Shown here one piece after another: positions 18,116 through 26,333 of a DNA stretch of 64,000 nucleotides; the stretch's first letter is position 1; each line of letters opens with the position of its first letter. The notes under the pieces were generated by a model. It searched no databases. It worked only from the letters and a program-made list of their open reading frames with translations, and was not told where the DNA came from. The DNA is from Salinicoccus sp. RF5. Lineage in GTDB: Bacteria > Bacillota > Bacilli > Staphylococcales > Salinicoccaceae. The stretch lies in NCBI RefSeq assembly GCF_020786625.1, contig NZ_JAJGRC010000001.1:310001-374000 (forward strand), given 5' to 3'. Made by a program: the position numbers and the translations under genes.

Positions 18116-19747
18116 TTACTCCTTGTTTTTGTCTTTGTCCGCGTCATCCAGTTTGTCATTCACTGCTCCGAGTCCGTTGGATTCAAGAATCTCGTTGATC
18201 TCCCGCTTCATTCCGAAGTAATTCTTGTTGGTATGTGCAGCGAGCACCAGATTATCGTCCGCCTTGATCCATATTCTCCTATGATTGATATACGAACCGA
18301 TGAACAGACCAATCAGGAAAATGATGAAACCTGTAGCGATGAAGGGTATGGTGAGGTCTTTCTTGAGTGTCAGCACGGTAGCTATATGTTCTTCCGCTTC
18401 CACGAACCGGATGCTGTAGTCATTGTCTTCTGTAATGTCGGTACTGTTCATGATCTGCAGCAGGCTGAGTTCGCTTTCTTCACCATCTGCAACTTCGAAG
18501 ACGAATGCCGGATTTCTCGGTACCGGTGTGGCTGACACCAATGTACCATTATCATCGATTTCAAGAAAATCAGGAGAATAAGCCCTCATGTTGACCGACA
18601 CTCCCTCAGCAATATCAAATGAACTTTCGGGATCGCTCAAGTTGACTGTGAAATGATCGCCGACTGTATTGCCATCCTCGTCTTCCAGCCGGAAGGTCAT
18701 GGCCTTGAGCTGTGAGTTGTCGTAGCTCGACTGGTAGAGTTCATAGCTGCCGAAACGGTATGGATGGTTGACGCGGATGCTGTATTCATCCACAGCTTCG
18801 AGGTCTGGGGAGGACCCGACTATATCCGCACTGGAGTTTTCATAGAAGGTGATGTCGGTCTGATAGTTGCTTATGAGCATCGTATTGCTGCTCAGTGCCT
18901 CGTTGAAGACTTCACCTGCATCCTCATCATAAGTATCGAGGGTGAACGCTTCATTTTTGACATAGTACTGACCTTCCGTCGTCGGCAGCTCTTCCGTTTC
19001 ACCCTCGGGAATATGGACGATTTCATCCACGTACATGCCCGGGAAGAACCTCAGCATGCTGCCGAAAAGCAGGATGATCAGTCCAGTGTGGTTGATGTAT
19101 GGACCGTATCGGGAAAGACGCCCTTTCTCGAGCAGATAATTGTCGCCTTCCTGCCGGACCTTATAGCGCTTTTTCGAAAATGCATCGATGATGCTGCCGG
19201 TATCGTCAGGACGGTCTGTGTTTAGGAACAGCCTTTGTCTGCGGAAGAAACTGTCGTGCTTTTTGACACGCTGCTTGCTCAATGATTTGAACAGCGGCAC
19301 GCCCCGGTCGATACTTGCAGCAATGATGGACAGCGCAAGCATGCCGTTCAGTATGAGGAACCACCATGAAGAATAGAGGTTGTGGAATCCAAGGGAATAG
19401 TATAGGTAGCCGAGGGTTCCGTAATTTTCCTGGTAATACTCAGCTGGGTCGACACCAAGCGGGATGAAGTATTCCTGAGGGAAGATCGTACCAATCGACG
19501 CCGCAATGGCGATGGCGAGTATGATGGAGACACCGACCTTGATTGAAGTGAAGAAGATCCAGATCTTGTCGAAGATGCTCTTCGATTTCGTCTTGGACCT
19601 TACCGCACTGCCATCATACCTCATCAGGTCTTTTATTTTGTTCTTGTCGTAATCACTGTTGATCATTTTGCCGCAGGACTGGCACAGCTGCGTTCCGGGC
19701 GGATTGACATGACCACAGGATTCACATTTTATTTCCTTTAGTTCCAT
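18116..19747 (-). CDS. resB: Cytochrome c biogenesis protein ResB
   Basis: 543 residues. An N-terminal zinc-ribbon-like motif (CESCGHVNPPGTQLCQSCG) is followed by membrane segments around residues 65-85, 120-140 and 210-230, a large extracytoplasmic domain, and a last membrane helix (about 455-480). This matches Bacillus ResB, the partner of ResC in heme delivery to apocytochrome c. It is 12 bases from resA. Confidence 0.93.
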   Translation of the reverse strand: MELKEIKCESCGHVNPPGTQLCQSCGKMINSDYDKNKIKDLMRYDGSAVRSKTKSKSIFDKIWIFFTSIKVGVSIILAIAIAASIGTIFPQEYFIPLGVDPAEYYQENYGTLGYLYYSLGFHNLYSSWWFLILNGMLALSIIAASIDRGVPLFKSLSKQRVKKHDSFFRRQRLFLNTDRPDDTGSIIDAFSKKRYKVRQEGDNYLLEKGRLSRYGPYINHTGLIILLFGSMLRFFPGMYVDEIVHIPEGETEELPTTEGQYYVKNEAFTLDTYDEDAGEVFNEALSSNTMLISNYQTDITFYENSSADIVGSSPDLEAVDEYSIRVNHPYRFGSYELYQSSYDNSQLKAMTFRLEDEDGNTVGDHFTVNLSDPESSFDIAEGVSVNMRAYSPDFLEIDDNGTLVSATPVPRNPAFVFEVADGEESELSLLQIMNSTDITEDNDYSIRFVEAEEHIATVLTLKKDLTIPFIATGFIIFLIGLFIGSYINHRRIWIKADDNLVLAAHTNKNYFGMKREINEILESNGLGAVNDKLDDADKDKNKE

Positions 19748-19759
19748 TGCTGATTCATC

Positions 19760-20290
19760 CTATTCTGTGGATTCACTGATAAACGCATTGATATCATCAT
19801 GAGTGAGCTGATATTCCTGCTTTTTGACGACGGTCCCCTCTTTGTTTACGGCGATCGTCGTCGGTAGTGGGCCGATATTATAGGCTTCGGTTACACTTTT
19901 TGACCGATCCAGTGCTATGGGGAATTCCAGGTTGGCATCGAGGCCCGACATGAACTGGCGGATCTGCTGTTCATTTTCGGCAACATTCACGGCGATTATT
20001 TCATAATCTTCATGGCCCTGTGTATAGATGTCATTCATATCCGGCATTTCCTCCCGGCAAGGTTTGCACCATGTGCCCCAGAAATTCAGGATGACGCCCT
20101 TATCTTCGGTCAGCTTGGAAAGCTGGATCTCTTCGCCTTCTAGTGTCGTCAGCTTGAAGTCCACGGCCTCATCGCCGACTTCGACGGCCTTCGTTCCTGA
20201 AGTCAGGTTGAACCACACTGTAACACCTATGAGTACGGTGATGGTCACGATGATGCTCACTCTGAGGATGTTGCGTGTACGTCCCTTCAT
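19760..20290 (-). CDS. resA: Thiol-disulfide oxidoreductase ResA
   Basis: 176 residues from the ATG at 20290, which has AGGTGA 6-8 bases upstream; a longer reading from 20320 lacks a ribosome site. An N-terminal membrane anchor (about 8-28) precedes a thioredoxin-fold domain with the active site WCKPC. ResA reduces the cysteines of apocytochrome c outside the membrane before heme attachment. It opens the resABCDE block. Confidence 0.93.
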   Translation of the reverse strand: MKGRTRNILRVSIIVTITVLIGVTVWFNLTSGTKAVEVGDEAVDFKLTTLEGEEIQLSKLTEDKGVILNFWGTWCKPCREEMPDMNDIYTQGHEDYEIIAVNVAENEQQIRQFMSGLDANLEFPIALDRSKSVTEAYNIGPLPTTIAVNKEGTVVKKQEYQLTHDDINAFISESTE

Positions 20291-20327
20291 ATTTATCACC
20301 TGCCTGTCGTTCTGATTCATAAATTCA

Positions 20328-20336
20328 ATTATATCA
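20328..20336 (-). promoter_or_regulatory. Extended -10 promoter element for resA
   Basis: The minus strand reads TGATATAAT, an extended -10 box, 38 bases before the resA ATG. No good -35 is present, which suits an activator-dependent promoter. Confidence 0.55.
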
Positions 20337-20344
20337 TCTTATAA

Positions 20345-20375
20345 AATTGTCCTGTATGACAGTATTATGACAATT
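20345..20375. promoter_or_regulatory. Repeat cluster upstream of resA
   Basis: The 7-bp arms AATTGTC and GACAATT enclose two direct copies of TATGACA (20355-20361 and 20366-20372) exactly 11 bases apart, one helical turn. It lies directly upstream of the extended -10 and after the rluB stop. It may be a ResD-type activator site; a weak terminator for rluB is the alternative. Confidence 0.45.
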
Positions 20376-20382
20376 GCCGGGG

Positions 20383-21108
20383 TCAGGACGCTTTGGCGTT
20401 TGCGATCAGCTTCTTGACTTCATGCGGTTTGAGGAAACGGTACTCCCCCTCCCCGAGCCCATCAAGTGTAAGGAAGTCATAACTGATGCGGGTCAGTTTG
20501 ATCACCTTTAGCCCGAAGTGTTCGAACATCCGCCTCACCTGACGGTTGCGCCCTTCATGTATCGTCAGTTCAAGGATCATCTGTCTGTCCTTCTTGTCAC
20601 GGATGACCTTCACATCTGCCGGTGCCGTGACACCGTCTTCGAGACGGATGCCCTTGCGCATCTGCTTCTGTTCCTCACGCTTCAAGATGCCGTCGATCTT
20701 TACGCGGTATGTCTTCTTCATTTCATATTTCGGGTGGGTCATGTATTGGGTGAATTCCCCATCATTCGTCATGAGCAGGATGCCGGAAGTGTCATAGTCC
20801 AGGCGTCCTACTGGATACAAGCGGACATCCATCCGTTCGAATGCATCCACTACAGTACGGCGGCTCCTCTCGTCTTCAGCCGTCGAGATCTCACCTGCCG
20901 GTTTGTAGTAGAGTATATAGACCTTCTCCTCCTGGCTGATTGGTACACCATCGACTTCTATCTTGTCGTTCTGCGTCACTTTTGTCCCGAGCTCCGTGAC
21001 CGTCTGGCCGTTGACCTTCACCCGGCCCTCCTCTATCATAACTTCTGCTTTTCTTCTTGAAGTGACACCGCTGTTTGCGATTGCCTTCTGTAATCTTACC
21101 TCTTCCAT
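20383..21108 (-). CDS. rluB: 23S rRNA pseudouridine synthase RluB
   Basis: 241 residues. An N-terminal S4 RNA-binding domain (LQKAIANSGVTSRRKAEVMI) is followed by a RsuA-type catalytic domain with the active Asp in GRLDYDTSGILLMTNDGE. It modifies helix 89/90-region uridines of 23S rRNA, like Bacillus RluB. It lies 2 bases after scpB and before resA. In Bacillus dacB, spmA and spmB lie between scpB and rluB; they are absent here. Confidence 0.93.
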   Translation of the reverse strand: MEEVRLQKAIANSGVTSRRKAEVMIEEGRVKVNGQTVTELGTKVTQNDKIEVDGVPISQEEKVYILYYKPAGEISTAEDERSRRTVVDAFERMDVRLYPVGRLDYDTSGILLMTNDGEFTQYMTHPKYEMKKTYRVKIDGILKREEQKQMRKGIRLEDGVTAPADVKVIRDKKDRQMILELTIHEGRNRQVRRMFEHFGLKVIKLTRISYDFLTLDGLGEGEYRFLKPHEVKKLIANAKAS

Positions 21109-21110
21109 TG

Positions 21111-21641
21111 CTACTCCTCCTCTATACTTTCAAAAAATAAATCCATTTCTTCCTGTTCCAGGATATCCTTCTGGGTCGGCAGCGCCTCAAGCGATTCCAG
21201 ACCGAACAGCTGCAGGAAGTGGCCGGTGGTCACAAAATGGGCGGCCCGCTCATCAGATATGCTCTTCTTCGCGATCAGCCCCTTGCCGAGAAGCGTGGAG
21301 ACGGGACCATCGGATGCGACCCCCCTCATCATCTCTATATCGCTTCTTGATACGGGCTGGTTATAGGCGATGATTGACAGGACCTCCAGCGAAGCCTGTG
21401 ACAGCTTCTGGCTGGGCCGGTCGTCCAGAATGCGCTGGATATACTTTTCCATTTCGGGGGTCGTCTGCAAAAAGTATCTGTCCCCGTGCCTCTGTATGGT
21501 GAGGTTTGGTCTGGAATACTCCCCGACCACCTTCTCGAGATGTGCCTTCGTAATCGGTACATGCATGATCAGCTGTTCCTCGGAAAGGCCGGCGTCCCCT
21601 GCAATATACAATAATCCTTCAATGATTTCCATCTTCTCCAT
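21111..21641 (-). CDS. scpB: Segregation and condensation protein B
   Basis: 176 residues. Two winged-helix domains include the conserved SLEVLSIIAYNQPVSRSDIE stretch. ScpB dimers bind ScpA and the Smc ATPase to form the bacterial condensin. Its ATG overlaps the scpA stop by one base (TAATG), so the two are translationally coupled. The acidic C-terminal tail is typical. Confidence 0.95.
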   Translation of the reverse strand: MEKMEIIEGLLYIAGDAGLSEEQLIMHVPITKAHLEKVVGEYSRPNLTIQRHGDRYFLQTTPEMEKYIQRILDDRPSQKLSQASLEVLSIIAYNQPVSRSDIEMMRGVASDGPVSTLLGKGLIAKKSISDERAAHFVTTGHFLQLFGLESLEALPTQKDILEQEEMDLFFESIEEE

Positions 21642-22354
21642 TAGTCATACAGCCTTTCAATTTCAAAATCCTCATGGCCCCGTGGACGGATGGCCAGCTG
21701 GTTGTCCTTCACGAAATCCAGCAGCGTGATGAATACCGCCACGACTTTGGGCTTCGATTCCGAAAAGGTGAAGAGGTCCCGAAGCCCAAGGATCCTTTTT
21801 TCTTCAAATCGCTGCCGCAGGAATGACTCGGCAGCCTCCCGTGAGACCGATTCCCTTCTGACGGTGATGTTCCGTGGGCGGTCGATGGAGATCCTGTCCC
21901 TCACCTTCTGGTATGCCACCATTAGATCAGCAAGGGAGACTTCAAGCGGTGCGTCATCGTCCGCCTGCTCCTCGAAGACGTGGGGTGCCTTGATGTAGAT
22001 CCTTTCATTCTGCTTCTTCAGCTCCGCCAGCTGTTCGGCATACTGCTTGTAGTTCTGGTATTCGATGAGCTGCTCCATCAGTGATTCCCGCGGGTCCTCA
22101 TACTCCTCCTCCAGATGGGGCGGTTCAGGCAGGAGCATATGGCTCTTTATTTTCAGCAGTTCGCTGGCCATCACGAGGTATTCGCTCGCCACATTGATTT
22201 CCAGCTCTTTCATTTCGTCGATATATTCCATATACTGACGGGTGAGCGTCTTCATCGGTATGTCATAGATATCGATTTCCAGCTCTTTGATCAGATGAAG
22301 AAGAAGGTCCAGCGGTCCTTCGAATACATCCAGTTGTACTTTGTATCCATTCAT
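21641..22354 (-). CDS. scpA: Segregation and condensation protein A
   Basis: 237 residues from the ATG at 22354 (GAGGTAA ribosome site 8 bases upstream). The kleisin N-terminal motif YKVQLDVFEGPLDLLLHLI is intact. ScpA bridges Smc heads and ScpB. A longer reading from 22387 would run across the divergent gene start and lacks a ribosome site. It is the first gene of the scpA-scpB-rluB run. Confidence 0.95.
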   Translation of the reverse strand: MNGYKVQLDVFEGPLDLLLHLIKELEIDIYDIPMKTLTRQYMEYIDEMKELEINVASEYLVMASELLKIKSHMLLPEPPHLEEEYEDPRESLMEQLIEYQNYKQYAEQLAELKKQNERIYIKAPHVFEEQADDDAPLEVSLADLMVAYQKVRDRISIDRPRNITVRRESVSREAAESFLRQRFEEKRILGLRDLFTFSESKPKVVAVFITLLDFVKDNQLAIRPRGHEDFEIERLYD

Positions 22355-22385
22355 AAAAATTACCTCGATATCAGGAGACGATAAC

Positions 22386-22919
22386 ATGAAACTGTTTCAT
22401 CTTATAGATTTCTATAACGAACTCATTATAAAGCAAGATTACTTCGAATGCCATGAAATCATGGAGGCCACGTGGAAGTCGTCCCCCGCATTCTCCAAAA
22501 ATGATGCAGAAGTGTTCTTTATTCTTCTTGCTACCGGAGAATACCATTACAGACGTGGGAATATCAACGGGGCGGTAAGGTCATACCGCCGTGCGCTGAA
22601 GCTCCATGAGGAGAACACCTATGATCTCGCTGCCCTCGGCATGGAGGAGGAACTCGTCGAAATGATGACCGCAAGGATGGAGAACATGGAAGATATGCCA
22701 TTCCACCCCCTTGCCTATCCATTGACGGAGGACATGTGGCAAGCGCTGCACGAACACGGCGGCTATGGGCCGTCGTCGGATATTGAAGCTTTCAAGAGGT
22801 GGACGCGGGATCGGGTCGTCCAGGATGAAGAAATTGTCTATAAGCACCGACTGCGCGACCGTACAGATGTCCTCCTGGAGAGGGAAGCTGCCATCAAAAA
22901 AAGAAAACATCGGAAATGA
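22386..22919 (+). CDS. DUF309 family protein (YpuF-like)
   Basis: 177 residues from the ATG at 22386, preceded by AGGAGA. The N-terminus DYFECHEIMEATWK carries the HExxE-like signature of the DUF309 family, and helical repeat-like segments follow. Its position divergent from scpA matches Bacillus subtilis ypuF. The C-terminus is basic (IKKRKHRK). The molecular function is not known. Only 31 bases separate its start from that of scpA, so its promoter must lie within scpA. Confidence 0.8.
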   Translation: MKLFHLIDFYNELIIKQDYFECHEIMEATWKSSPAFSKNDAEVFFILLATGEYHYRRGNINGAVRSYRRALKLHEENTYDLAALGMEEELVEMMTARMENMEDMPFHPLAYPLTEDMWQALHEHGGYGPSSDIEAFKRWTRDRVVQDEEIVYKHRLRDRTDVLLEREAAIKKRKHRK

Positions 22920-22925
22920 TGTTTT

Positions 22926-23009
22926 CTATAGAACAAGCACCCAGTAGACGAACCCCCATATCAGAGCAAGGAGTGCAACCAGGATGAAGGTGAAGTATTT
23001 ATTCTTCAT
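22926..23009 (-). CDS. 27-residue single-pass membrane miniprotein
   Basis: A short reading frame starts at the ATG at 23009, inside the last codons of deoB in another frame, and ends TAG at 22926. It encodes [20 protein letters not shown] then VYWVLVL, one hydrophobic helix with a basic N-terminus. AAGGAGA lies about 10 bases upstream. It is convergent with the DUF309 gene and its stop lies 6 bases past that gene's end. I do not recognise a family; the size, ribosome site and clear membrane profile support expression. Confidence 0.55.
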   Translation of the reverse strand: MKNKYFTFILVALLALIWGFVYWVLVL

Positions 23010-24183
23010 CTGATGAAATCTCCTTGAACAAGCTTTCGCCATGAGTATCATATTCAATTTTATAGTTTTCGGCGATGGTGGCTGCGATATCGCTGAAGGT
23101 ACTGGAGTCCCTGAGTGGTCCGTACTGCATTTCCCGTCCTGTCTTCATCAGAAGCGGGACATTTTCACGTGTATGATCCGTACCGGTGTAGGTCGGGTCA
23201 TTGCCGTGGTCTGCAGTGATGATCAGGAGGTCATCTTCACGAAGCTTCGATACGATTTCAGGCAGACGGTCATCGAAGGCCTTCAGTGCATTGCTGTAGC
23301 CTTCAGGATTCCTTCTATGGCCATAGAGCGCATCGAAATCGACCAGATTGAGGAATGACATGCCATTGAAATCCCTGTCCATCACTTCAAGCAGCTTGTC
23401 CACGCCATCTTCATTGTTCTTCGTACGTACCGAATCCGTGATGCCCGATCCTGTGAAGATGTCGTTGATCTTGCCTATTGCGATGACATCATTGCCGTTG
23501 TCCTCAAGCGCGTTGAGCACTGTGCGCCCGAAAGGTTCAAGTGCATAGTCATGCCTGTTTTCCGTACGTGTGAAGTTTTCACTGGAGTCGCCGACATATG
23601 GACGGGCGATCACCCTGCCCACGAGGAAATCGGGATCGGTCGTCATTGCGCGGACCTTTTCACATATGGTGTAGAGCTCATCAAGCGGAATCACATCTTC
23701 ATGGGCCGCTATCTGCAGTACGGGGTCATTCGAAGTATAGACGATCAGATCCCCGGTCTTCATCTGGTGCTCACCATATTCCTTGATGATTTCCGTGCCG
23801 CTGGCAGGCTTGTTGCCGACGATGTCACGGCCCGTGGCTTCACGTATCCTGTCGAGCAGTTCTTCAGGGAACCCGTCAGGATAGACTTTGAATGGCTTCT
23901 TGATGTTCAGGCCGGCGATTTCCCAATGCCCTGTCATCGTATCCTTACCCTGGGAGACTTCACTCATTTTGCTGTAGAAGGCTTCCGGGGATTCCGGACA
24001 TCCAAGGCCTGGAAGCGGATCGATGCATCCGAGCCCGAACTTCTCAAGGTTGGGCAGTTCTACCGGATGGCTCTCAAGCGTGTGCTTCAGCGTATGTGTG
24101 CCGGCATCGCCGAACTCGGCAGCGTCATGCTGGGCACCGATGCCAACCGAGTCGAGGACGATAAGGTGGATTCTTTTGAACAT
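22999..24183 (-). CDS. deoB: Phosphopentomutase
   Basis: 394 residues. It interconverts ribose- or deoxyribose-1-phosphate and the 5-phosphates in nucleoside salvage. Metal ligands appear in VLDSVGIGA at the N-terminus and in [19 protein letters not shown] near the C-terminus, as in alkaline-phosphatase-fold mutases. It starts 8 bases after xerD, the same order as Bacillus xerD-drm. The Bacillus punA (purine nucleoside phosphorylase) and the spoIIA neighbourhood do not follow. Confidence 0.96.
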   Translation of the reverse strand: MFKRIHLIVLDSVGIGAQHDAAEFGDAGTHTLKHTLESHPVELPNLEKFGLGCIDPLPGLGCPESPEAFYSKMSEVSQGKDTMTGHWEIAGLNIKKPFKVYPDGFPEELLDRIREATGRDIVGNKPASGTEIIKEYGEHQMKTGDLIVYTSNDPVLQIAAHEDVIPLDELYTICEKVRAMTTDPDFLVGRVIARPYVGDSSENFTRTENRHDYALEPFGRTVLNALEDNGNDVIAIGKINDIFTGSGITDSVRTKNNEDGVDKLLEVMDRDFNGMSFLNLVDFDALYGHRRNPEGYSNALKAFDDRLPEIVSKLREDDLLIITADHGNDPTYTGTDHTRENVPLLMKTGREMQYGPLRDSSTFSDIAATIAENYKIEYDTHGESLFKEISSDEE

Positions 24184-24191
24184 TGTATCTC

Positions 24192-25088
24192 CTACTTTCT
24201 TGGATGGAATTTTTTATACATTTCTCTTATTTTAACAGCAGAAATCTGCGTGTAGATCTGTGTTGTGCTGATGTCGGAGTGGCCCAGCATCTCCTGGACC
24301 GCTCGCAAGTCCGCGCCATTCTCAACCAGGTGTGTGGCGAAGGAGTGGCGGAAAGTGTGCGGTGTGATGTTCTTGCCGATGCCGCTGGCCAATTCATACT
24401 TCTTCACCGTTTTCCACAAACCCTGACGTGTGAAACCTCTGCCGCGATTTGTGATGAACAGCTCTTCTGCGTCATCATCCTTCAGCAGGGCCAGGCGTTC
24501 ATTCGCTATATACTGTTCCAGCAGCTCCCCGACGAAGTCGGTGATCGGAACAATCCGCTCCTTGCTCCCCTTCCCCATAATGCGGATGTAGCCCATATCG
24601 GTATTGAGGTCCGAAGTCTTTATGTCTATCAGTTCACTCACCCGGAGGCCGGAGGCATATAGGAGTTCCATCATCGCCCTGTCCCTGATGCCTGCCACCG
24701 ACTGGTCGGGGGTCGCGAGGAGGCGCTCCATCTCCTCCACCGTCAGATAGACCGGAAGCTTTTTTGCTTCTTTGATGGAATGCAGCCGGAGGGCCGGATT
24801 ATGCGTCGTGATGCCATCATTGACCAGGAACTGATGGAAATTTTTGAGTGTCGACTGCATGCGCGAAATCGTCTTGGCACTCTTGCCCGCCTGCTTCAGT
24901 TCCTTCAGGAAGGTGATGAGCAGCTCAGTGTCGATCCGTGAAGGTTCGAGCGTTTTCCGCTCGGTCAGATATGCTTCATACTGGAGGAGGTCCTGGCGGT
25001 AGGAATTGATGGAGGACTGGCTCAGCCCCTTTTCGACACTCAGGAAAAGCAGGTACTCATCAATATGCCTTTTGAAATCCATATCCAT
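24192..25088 (-). CDS. xerD: Tyrosine recombinase XerD
   Basis: 298 residues. An N-terminal core-binding domain ([18 protein letters not shown]) and a catalytic domain with Arg in [10 protein letters not shown], the [19 protein letters not shown] box, His in [12 protein letters not shown] and the nucleophile Tyr in the same stretch. With XerC it resolves chromosome dimers at dif. The ATG at 25088 overlaps the fur stop (TAATG); an ATG at 25082 is also possible. Its place beside fur and deoB indicates housekeeping XerD rather than a mobile integrase. Confidence 0.93.
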   Translation of the reverse strand: MDMDFKRHIDEYLLFLSVEKGLSQSSINSYRQDLLQYEAYLTERKTLEPSRIDTELLITFLKELKQAGKSAKTISRMQSTLKNFHQFLVNDGITTHNPALRLHSIKEAKKLPVYLTVEEMERLLATPDQSVAGIRDRAMMELLYASGLRVSELIDIKTSDLNTDMGYIRIMGKGSKERIVPITDFVGELLEQYIANERLALLKDDDAEELFITNRGRGFTRQGLWKTVKKYELASGIGKNITPHTFRHSFATHLVENGADLRAVQEMLGHSDISTTQIYTQISAVKIREMYKKFHPRK

Positions 25089-25534
25089 TATTCCTTCTTG
25101 CTCTGGCAGTCGCCGCATATTCCATGGAAAGTAAGCCGGTGGTCGGTCACTTTGAAGTTATAGTCCTTTTCGACAATCTTCTCTACATCCTCCAGAAGGT
25201 CTTCTTCTATTTCCTCTACTGCTCCGCATTCCATGCAGACAAGGTGATGGTGGAAATGCTTCGCGCCCTCTTTCCTGAGATCATAACGGCTGACCCCATC
25301 GCCGAAGTTGATTTTGTCGAGAATCTTGAGTTCACTTAACAGCTCGAGTGTACGATAGACCGTAGCCAGCCCTATTTCAGGGTATTTGTCCTTCACTTTG
25401 AGAAAGATATCTTCGGCACTTAAGTGATCACGTTCATTCTCGAGCAGGACGCGTACAGTCACCTCCCTTTGGGGAGTGAGCTTGTAATGGGCCCCCTGAA
25501 GTGCTTCCTTGATCCTCTGAATCCGATTTTCCAC
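25088..25534 (-). CDS. fur: Ferric uptake regulator Fur
   Basis: 148 residues from a GTG at 25534 with AGGTGA at good spacing. A winged-helix DNA-binding domain is followed by the metal-binding dimer domain with HFHHHLVCMECG and the C-terminal CGDC. It represses iron uptake genes when loaded with Fe(II). The context fur-xerD-deoB matches Bacillus fur. Fur rather than PerR or Zur is inferred mainly from this context. A long inverted repeat overlaps its promoter. Confidence 0.88.
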   Translation of the reverse strand: MENRIQRIKEALQGAHYKLTPQREVTVRVLLENERDHLSAEDIFLKVKDKYPEIGLATVYRTLELLSELKILDKINFGDGVSRYDLRKEGAKHFHHHLVCMECGAVEEIEEDLLEDVEKIVEKDYNFKVTDHRLTFHGICGDCQSKKE

Positions 25535-25560
25535 GTGTTCACCTACTTTGTATGATAATC

Positions 25561-25591
25561 AAAAACATTATAACCAATTTATAATGTTTTT
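25561..25591. promoter_or_regulatory. Inverted repeat overlapping the fur promoter
   Basis: Perfect 13-bp arms (AAAAACATTATAA and its complement) are separated by 5 bases. On the minus strand one arm contains a perfect TATAAT (25567-25572) 33 bases before the fur GTG. The element could be an operator of the Fur/PerR family, or a weak AT-rich terminator for nudF. The half-sites ATTATAA/TTATAAT resemble a Per box, but the spacer is 5 rather than 3 bases. Confidence 0.5.
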
Positions 25592-25620
25592 AAAAGTCCT
25601 TTGCGTCTTATTTAGAATTA

Positions 25621-26178
25621 TTATAAATTATATGACGCTATTACATGCTGAACGGCGATGAGCGTCTTGGAATCCCTGAAGGCACCTTCCTGAAGCAGTT
25701 TCTTCAGGTCCTCTAGCCTTACCTTTACGATATCGAGGAATTCATCGTCATCAAGCGCCTGGGTTTCCATCGTCATATCCTTGGCTTCATACAGGTAGAC
25801 GTACTCATTGGAGAATCCGGGGGAAACATAGAATTCCTGGACCTCTTCGAGTGTCCCGGCGATGCCTCCTATTTCTTCACGCAGCTCCTTCACCGCCGTT
25901 TCATGCGGCGCCTCCCCCACTTCGATCTTGCCGGCGGGAATCTCGAGCAGAAAGTCATCCGGAGCGACCCTGTACTGGCGGACGAAATACATCTCCCCCT
26001 CATGGACTGCGATGAGGGAGACGGCCCCTTTGTGATAGACGATCTCACGGTCTGCAGTCTGACCGTCAGGAAGCTTCACCCTGCTGTGGTCGACCTTGAT
26101 GACATGCCCGTCAAAAATTCTGTTATTGGAAATGATCTCTTCTTTAAGATGGGAGTAATCATTATTCTCCATATTCAT
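25621..26178 (-). CDS. nudF: ADP-ribose pyrophosphatase, Nudix family
   Basis: 185 residues. The Nudix box GKIEVGEAPHETAVKELREE followed by IGG is complete. It hydrolyses ADP-ribose to AMP and ribose-5-phosphate. The gene sits upstream of fur and divergent from the yqkF-like gene, as yqkG does in Bacillus. GGAGAGG precedes the ATG at 26178. Confidence 0.9.
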   Translation of the reverse strand: MNMENNDYSHLKEEIISNNRIFDGHVIKVDHSRVKLPDGQTADREIVYHKGAVSLIAVHEGEMYFVRQYRVAPDDFLLEIPAGKIEVGEAPHETAVKELREEIGGIAGTLEEVQEFYVSPGFSNEYVYLYEAKDMTMETQALDDDEFLDIVKVRLEDLKKLLQEGAFRDSKTLIAVQHVIASYNL

Positions 26179-26292
26179 AAGCCTCTCCTTTTTATTGGTG
26201 CAGTTGCCTCTACAGTTAGTATATTACCATAGCGGGAAATAATCATATAGTATGGGCAAAAAGGTAAAATAATGCAAGAACCCGGCCAGTAT

Positions 26293-26301
26293 TGGTATAA
26301 T
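26293..26301 (+). promoter_or_regulatory. Extended -10 promoter for the aldo/keto reductase gene
   Basis: TGGTATAAT lies 33 bases before the start codon, with no strong -35. Confidence 0.55.
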
Positions 26302-26333
26302 TCTAGATGACTAATTAATGGAGGCATGAACTT

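Noticed and set aside
23551-24255. Open frame of 234 codons on the plus strand opposite deoB
   Set aside because: Antisense shadow of phosphopentomutase; no recognisable protein and no ribosome site.
24192-25088. Mobile-element integrase
   Set aside because: The tyrosine recombinase sits in the conserved fur-xerD-deoB context with no att-like repeats or cargo; it is housekeeping XerD.
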